From Verrucomicrobiia bacterium (GTDB lineage Bacteria > Verrucomicrobiota > Verrucomicrobiia > Limisphaerales > UBA1100): a stretch of 55,100 nt of DNA. The first letter of the stretch is position 1; each line of letters begins with the position of its first letter. Shown here piece by piece: positions 52,258-55,100 of this stretch. Made by a program: the position numbers and the translations under genes. The stretch is from the NCBI GenBank assembly GCA_014239365.1, contig JAAZZB010000020.1, forward strand, positions 1 through 55,100, in the 5' to 3' direction. The notes under the pieces were generated by a model. The model ran no database searches and had not been told where the DNA came from. It worked only from the letters and a program-made list of their open reading frames with translations.

Positions 52258-53153
52258 AGGCCATCATCCACCCGGGCCAATCGCCCGCGCAAGTAGAAGC
52301 CCAGCGCGCAGATTGCTTGCGGCAGCGCAACATCGCCGCAAAGTTTCATTACGAAACACGACGTCAGGCCGATCTGTGGTTGAAGTTGCATGCGCAATAC
52401 GCGCCCGCCGATACAGCGGCACCTTACCGGGCGGCAGCAATGGCATTAGCGAATCAGTGGCCTCACGCCGACGGCACTCTCATTGCGCTCGGCTGTGGCG
52501 GCGGGGAAAAGGACCTCGTTATTCTTGATGCGCTCCCGCCCGATACGCATTTTGTACCCACGGATGTAAGTGAGCCATTGGTACTCAAAGCCGCTGAGGC
52601 GGTTCCCGGTTCCAAGCCGTTGGTTTTTGACCTCGCTGTTGCCGAAAATTTGTTGGCATTTATTGGCCAACACGCTGGCCCCAATCGCATCTTTACTTTT
52701 TTTGGCATTATCCCGAATTTTTGCCCTGCTGAAATTTTGCCGCAATTGAGAGCGCTTTTAAAACCGGAAGACCGATTTTTGATGAGTGCAAATCTTGCTC
52801 CGAATGGAATGGCAGCTATTCTGCCGCAATACGACAACGGGGCCACGCGCGATTGGCTTGCTGAATTTCCCCGCACTCACGGAGCGGGTGAGGGTGCGGT
52901 GAAGATTGGCATTGAACAAGACGGCTCACTCCAACACATCGCAGCTCATTTTTCTTTCGAAGAGCCATGCGTGATGGACGCTAATGGCGAGCAGTTTAAT
53001 TTTCAACCCGGCGATGATCTGCGACTGTTCGTGTCGTACCGTTACACTCAGCAGTCATTGAGCGAAACTTTGTCCCTGCACGGCATTGTTATTGAGCATT
53101 CTTTTCTTTCAGCCAATCAGGAAGAAGGGGTTTTCCTGTGCGCGCTTCAATAA
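52254..53153 (+). CDS. EgtD-like SAM-dependent methyltransferase
   Basis: A 299-aa protein of the histidine-specific methyltransferase (EgtD/DUF2260) family. It has the SAM motif IALGCGGGEKDL where EgtD has a GxGxxxKT-type loop, a VPTDVSEPLVLKAAE segment binding SAM ribose, and FTFFGIIPNFCPAEILPQLR matching the FLGxxxGNF block. The C-terminal domain includes FNFQPGDDLRLFVSYRYTQQ. Ergothioneine genes egtB and egtC are absent nearby, and several EgtD substrate residues cannot be checked by eye, so the substrate is open. It is coupled (ATGA) to the DUF420 gene and so belongs to the oxidase transcript. It overlaps the convergent folP-like gene by 7 bp. Confidence 0.7.
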   Translation: MKAIIHPGQSPAQVEAQRADCLRQRNIAAKFHYETRRQADLWLKLHAQYAPADTAAPYRAAAMALANQWPHADGTLIALGCGGGEKDLVILDALPPDTHFVPTDVSEPLVLKAAEAVPGSKPLVFDLAVAENLLAFIGQHAGPNRIFTFFGIIPNFCPAEILPQLRALLKPEDRFLMSANLAPNGMAAILPQYDNGATRDWLAEFPRTHGAGEGAVKIGIEQDGSLQHIAAHFSFEEPCVMDANGEQFNFQPGDDLRLFVSYRYTQQSLSETLSLHGIVIEHSFLSANQEEGVFLCALQ

Positions 53154-54082
53154 ACACTGAGCGTTTCGAGCACCGCACGCGTGCGCGGCACCTCGTGCGT
53201 GCGAAACAATGACGTTTTTCCAAGCGCAGCCAGCAGGGCAAAGAACGGCTCAGCACAGCGCACCTCATCTTTGAAAATCTCCGCCGCATGGGGCAGGGCG
53301 TGGCACACTGGCCAGCCGAGTTGACGCAAGCGAAAGGTGTTTAAAAACACCTCCATTTGGCGGCGCACGCGCACGGTGCTGTCATCGAGGTTTTGATAAT
53401 AAAACCCAAGGCCGGGATCAATGATGATCTTCTGTGCGCCCGCTGATTGTGCCCGGTCAATTTCACGCGCAAAAAAATCGAGCATTTGAGGGATTGCATC
53501 CGCCTCCAAATCCACATCGTTCACCTCGCGCACGTTCTGGCCTTGCACGAAACAAATAATCACAGCGGCCTCGTGCTGCGCGCACAGCCGGTAAATTTCT
53601 TTTGCTTCACCCGGGCCGGTGAGATTGACCGCTCCCGCTCCCGCTTCGAGGCACGCCTGTGCGACGGAAGGTTCGTAAGTTTCCGCGCTCACCAAAACGC
53701 CTGATTTGGCCAGCCCACTGACAACGGGGATCAATCGGGATTCCTGTTGGCTAGCCGACACGCGCTTGGCGCTCAGCACGGAAGATTCACCGCCGACATC
53801 AACGATTGCAGCGCCTTGGGCCGCCAACTGTTTTCCGCGTTTGATGGCGCTTTCTGTGGAAAGACAAACGCTCTCTTGATACCACGAGTCGGGCGAAAGA
53901 TTCACCACACCCATCAAATGCGGCGTGGTGTTGAAATCAAACGGCTTGCCGCCAATCGCAAACTCCCGCACTTCAGATTTCAGATCCGCATGATGCGTCT
54001 GTGTCAATTCAGCCAAATGTTCGAGAGAAAGCACGCGCGCAAAACAACACGAGCGAGGATAGGATGCAAGTCTGGATGGCAC
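53147..54082 (-). CDS. folP: Divergent dihydropteroate synthase
   Basis: TIM-barrel enzyme expected to join pABA and dihydropterin pyrophosphate in folate synthesis. The 311-aa frame has pterin-site blocks LMGVVNLSPDSWY (canonical MGVxNxTPDSFSDGG), AIVDVGGESSVLS (DxGGEST), KIIIDPGLGFYYQ (DPGIGFGK) and the C-terminal FRTHEVPRTRAVL (RVHDV). Departures such as TP to SP, loss of STRP and DPGLGFYY make it a distant member. Another pterin-binding enzyme is possible. The frame starts at GTG 54082, which lies inside the tRNA-Arg fragment; a GTG at 54034 is an alternative, since the barrel begins near residue 42. Confidence 0.65.
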   Translation of the reverse strand: MPSRLASYPRSCCFARVLSLEHLAELTQTHHADLKSEVREFAIGGKPFDFNTTPHLMGVVNLSPDSWYQESVCLSTESAIKRGKQLAAQGAAIVDVGGESSVLSAKRVSASQQESRLIPVVSGLAKSGVLVSAETYEPSVAQACLEAGAGAVNLTGPGEAKEIYRLCAQHEAAVIICFVQGQNVREVNDVDLEADAIPQMLDFFAREIDRAQSAGAQKIIIDPGLGFYYQNLDDSTVRVRRQMEVFLNTFRLRQLGWPVCHALPHAAEIFKDEVRCAEPFFALLAALGKTSLFRTHEVPRTRAVLETLSVY

Positions 54083-54125
54083 TTCCGCTCGGACTCGAAC
54101 CGAGGACTAGCGATTTAGAAAACCG
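54077..54125 (-). pseudogene. tRNA-Arg(UCU)-like 3' fragment with CCA end
   Basis: Read on the minus strand this is the anticodon loop TTTCTAA, variable region, a perfect T-arm (CTCGG-TTCGAGT-CCGAG), acceptor 3' strand CGGAAGT, discriminator G and CCA. The 5' half (acceptor 5' strand and D-arm) is missing; upstream bases do not pair. It matches the intact tRNA-Arg(UCU) at 55024-55100 at 39 of 48 aligned bases. Six of the nine differences lie in the T-stem region and preserve pairing. It therefore derives from a functional tRNA. Confidence 0.8.
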
Positions 54126-54445
54126 TAAGCGTGTGGCCTTTTCTAATTGGAAAACGTGCTTTTTCATTTTGGTGGGCATTTACTGGGCCAGATCACGCCG
54201 CGTTTGCATCGGGGTTGGCCTTTCTTTGACTGATTTTCCAGCCAAGTTTGGCGATGTCGGAATATTACTTTTTTGAGCCTCGGATTTTGGATTTTCCGGC
54301 TCCGTTTAGGCTAAGTATTTTTTGATGGGATCACTCATTACTAGCTCTTACGTTTTTGCCTTAGTTTTTTCTCGGATGACTCTTTCGATGGCCTGGCGGG
54401 GTTTTTATTGTTTTCGTGTTTGTATAAATTTGCAATGGTTTGGCG
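54126..54445. other. T-rich non-coding stretch inside the tRNA-bounded segment
   Basis: About 320 bp with no convincing gene on either strand; short frames lack protein-like composition. The plus strand is visibly T-rich compared with flanking genes. TATAAA at about 54423-54428 could be a -10 for the zinc-ribbon gene, but no matching -35 is clear. Confidence 0.5.
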
Positions 54446-54931
54446 ATGTCACCCGATCACCACATTTGCACTTGTGCTAATTGTGACCAGAGTATCGAGT
54501 TTCCGGTTGCGATGGCGGGGCAAGCGGCGGAGTGTCCGGGCTGCGGGGTTAAGACTTATTTGATCGCGCCCGCGCCCGCGTCTGTTCCGGTGAAGATTGC
54601 GCCGCCTGTTTTGGATGCTGTGCCGCCGGTGTTGGCTCACCCCGCGCCGAGTCCGCGAGTTTCGCAAATTGAAAAGGTGTGGGGATTTAGTTCTGGGGGA
54701 TGTATTGCCTTTTTTATTGGAATGTGCGGCATCTCTGCCTCCGGCTCCGAATCCGAATCCGGCCCAACCGTTGACACGGAAATGAGAATTGCGGCGATCA
54801 TCATTATGATTGTCGCTGTGTTCGCCTCGCGCAAACACCGATGCGAATCGTGCAAGGGGAAGGTGGATGAGCTCGCGACGGTCTGCCCTCATTGCAATTG
54901 CAGGTTGTCCTCTGCGGTTGTTCGGGATTAG
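54446..54931 (+). CDS. Double zinc-ribbon membrane protein, function unknown
   Basis: A 161-aa protein. The N-terminus is a zinc ribbon (CTCANCDQSIEFPVAMAG, then CPGCG) of a kind repeatedly seen in planctomycete and verrucomicrobial proteins. A Pro/Ala/Val-rich linker (residues of about 40-72) is followed by two hydrophobic segments (GCIAFFIGMCGISASGS and MRIAAIIIMIVAVFAS). A C-terminal second ribbon (CESCKGKVDELATVCPHCN) ends the chain. The ATG at 54446 is used; a TTG two codons earlier is possible. It is the only gene between the tRNA fragment and the intact tRNA-Arg, so it may be cargo of a decayed element. No specific function is suggested. Confidence 0.7.
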   Translation: MSPDHHICTCANCDQSIEFPVAMAGQAAECPGCGVKTYLIAPAPASVPVKIAPPVLDAVPPVLAHPAPSPRVSQIEKVWGFSSGGCIAFFIGMCGISASGSESESGPTVDTEMRIAAIIIMIVAVFASRKHRCESCKGKVDELATVCPHCNCRLSSAVVRD

Positions 54932-54981
54932 GAGGATCATTCCCCGCCCCCCCCACACATGATAGGCCGTGCAAGGCTGCC

Positions 54982-55023
54982 CACAGAAGCCTGTGCATAA
55001 GTTTTTGGGATGTCCCATAAAAA
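54982..55023. other. Two small hairpins next to tRNA-Arg
   Basis: CACAG-aagc-CTGTG (54982-54995) and a longer AT-flanked stem TTTTTGGGA-tg-TCCCATAAAAA (55002-55022, one bulge). The second directly adjoins the CCA end of the tRNA gene and may act in tRNA 3' processing or termination, or mark an old junction. Confidence 0.4.
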
Positions 55024-55100
55024 TGGCACTCCCGGCTGGACTCGAACCAGCGACCAGCGGTTTAGAAAACCGCTGCTCTATCCAACTGAGCTACGGGAGC
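55024..55100 (-). tRNA. tRNA-Arg(UCU), with encoded CCA
   Basis: On the minus strand it folds as a full cloverleaf. The acceptor pairs GCTCCCG with CGGGAGT (one G-T pair at the end). The D-arm is GCTC-AGTTGGATA-GAGC, the anticodon stem GCGGT/ACCGC carries loop TTTCTAA (anticodon TCT, reading AGA), and the T-arm is CTGG-TTCGAGT-CCAG with TTCGA. Discriminator G and CCA at 55026-55024 complete it. The 5' end coincides with the last base of the window. Confidence 0.95.

Noticed and set aside
53147-55100. An active integrative element or defence island at tRNA-Arg
   Set aside because: No integrase, transposase, nuclease or toxin-antitoxin gene is visible; only a remnant can be argued.

Overview
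The window most resembles a member of the Verrucomicrobiota/PVC group, probably aquatic. This is inferred from gene content: a sulfatase with a CxPSL motif, a DUF6797-type beta-propeller protein, an exported terpene-cyclase-like alpha/alpha toroid, exported amidohydrolases, a 33-residue AURKAIP1/mS38-like basic protein, a GldF-GldG-like ABC module and an unusual A-type cytochrome oxidase cluster. No phylogeny could be run. Coding density is high, many genes overlap at start or stop codons, and few genes have a strong Shine-Dalgarno sequence.

Layout. 1-184 is a fold-back inverted repeat that looks like an assembly or library artefact inside smc; 139-1143 is the SMC C-terminus. 1.2-4.1 kb: trxB, hisB, and an ECF sigma/anti-sigma pair closed by a terminator. 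4.2-9.5 kb: gyrB-gyrA with a candidate promoter and operator dyad. 9.5-12.5 kb (minus strand): an exported protein with antidote-like repeats, an exported alpha/alpha toroid protein and an ArsM-type methyltransferase, the last two translationally coupled. 12.6-17.1 kb: glgP, rlmN, hisH, sodA. 17.2-21.3 kb (minus): two coupled exported amidohydrolases. 21.4-25.5 kb: purN, a 49-codon basic ORF, hisG, a 33-aa ribosomal-like peptide, a TPR lipoprotein and a DUF2203 protein. 25.5-32.1 kb: ABC ATPase, GldF/GldG fusion, DUF4340 protein, then a separately promoted set of two membrane-anchored coiled-coil proteins and a 57-aa lipoprotein. 32.1-34.0 kb (minus): rarA and 5-formyl-THF cyclo-ligase. 34.3-37.2 kb: sulfatase, a palindromic repeat, and metG (minus). 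37.3-44.0 kb: DUF6797 protein, alaS, ribBA, ribH.

44.1-53.2 kb is a complete cytochrome oxidase locus: heme A biosynthesis (ctaA, ctaB), subunits I, III, IV and II, an unrecognised CxxC membrane protein, a SCO copper chaperone, a DUF420 assembly protein, and a coupled EgtD-like methyltransferase. A near-perfect CRP/FNR-type palindrome lies upstream. The oxidase is atypical. Subunit I has Leu where the K-channel Lys should be, subunit II has Phe at the usual electron-entry Trp, and subunit III carries a roughly 195-residue hydrophilic insertion.

53.1-55.1 kb: a divergent dihydropteroate synthase, a tRNA-Arg 3' fragment, a T-rich segment, a double zinc-ribbon membrane protein and an intact tRNA-Arg(UCU). 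The intact tRNA and the 3' fragment are in the geometry left by tRNA-targeted integration. I see no CRISPR, integrase, transposase or clear defence system. The best candidates for undescribed biology are the oxidase variant with its embedded CxxC protein, the coiled-coil/lipoprotein cassette, and the small tRNA-bounded remnant.
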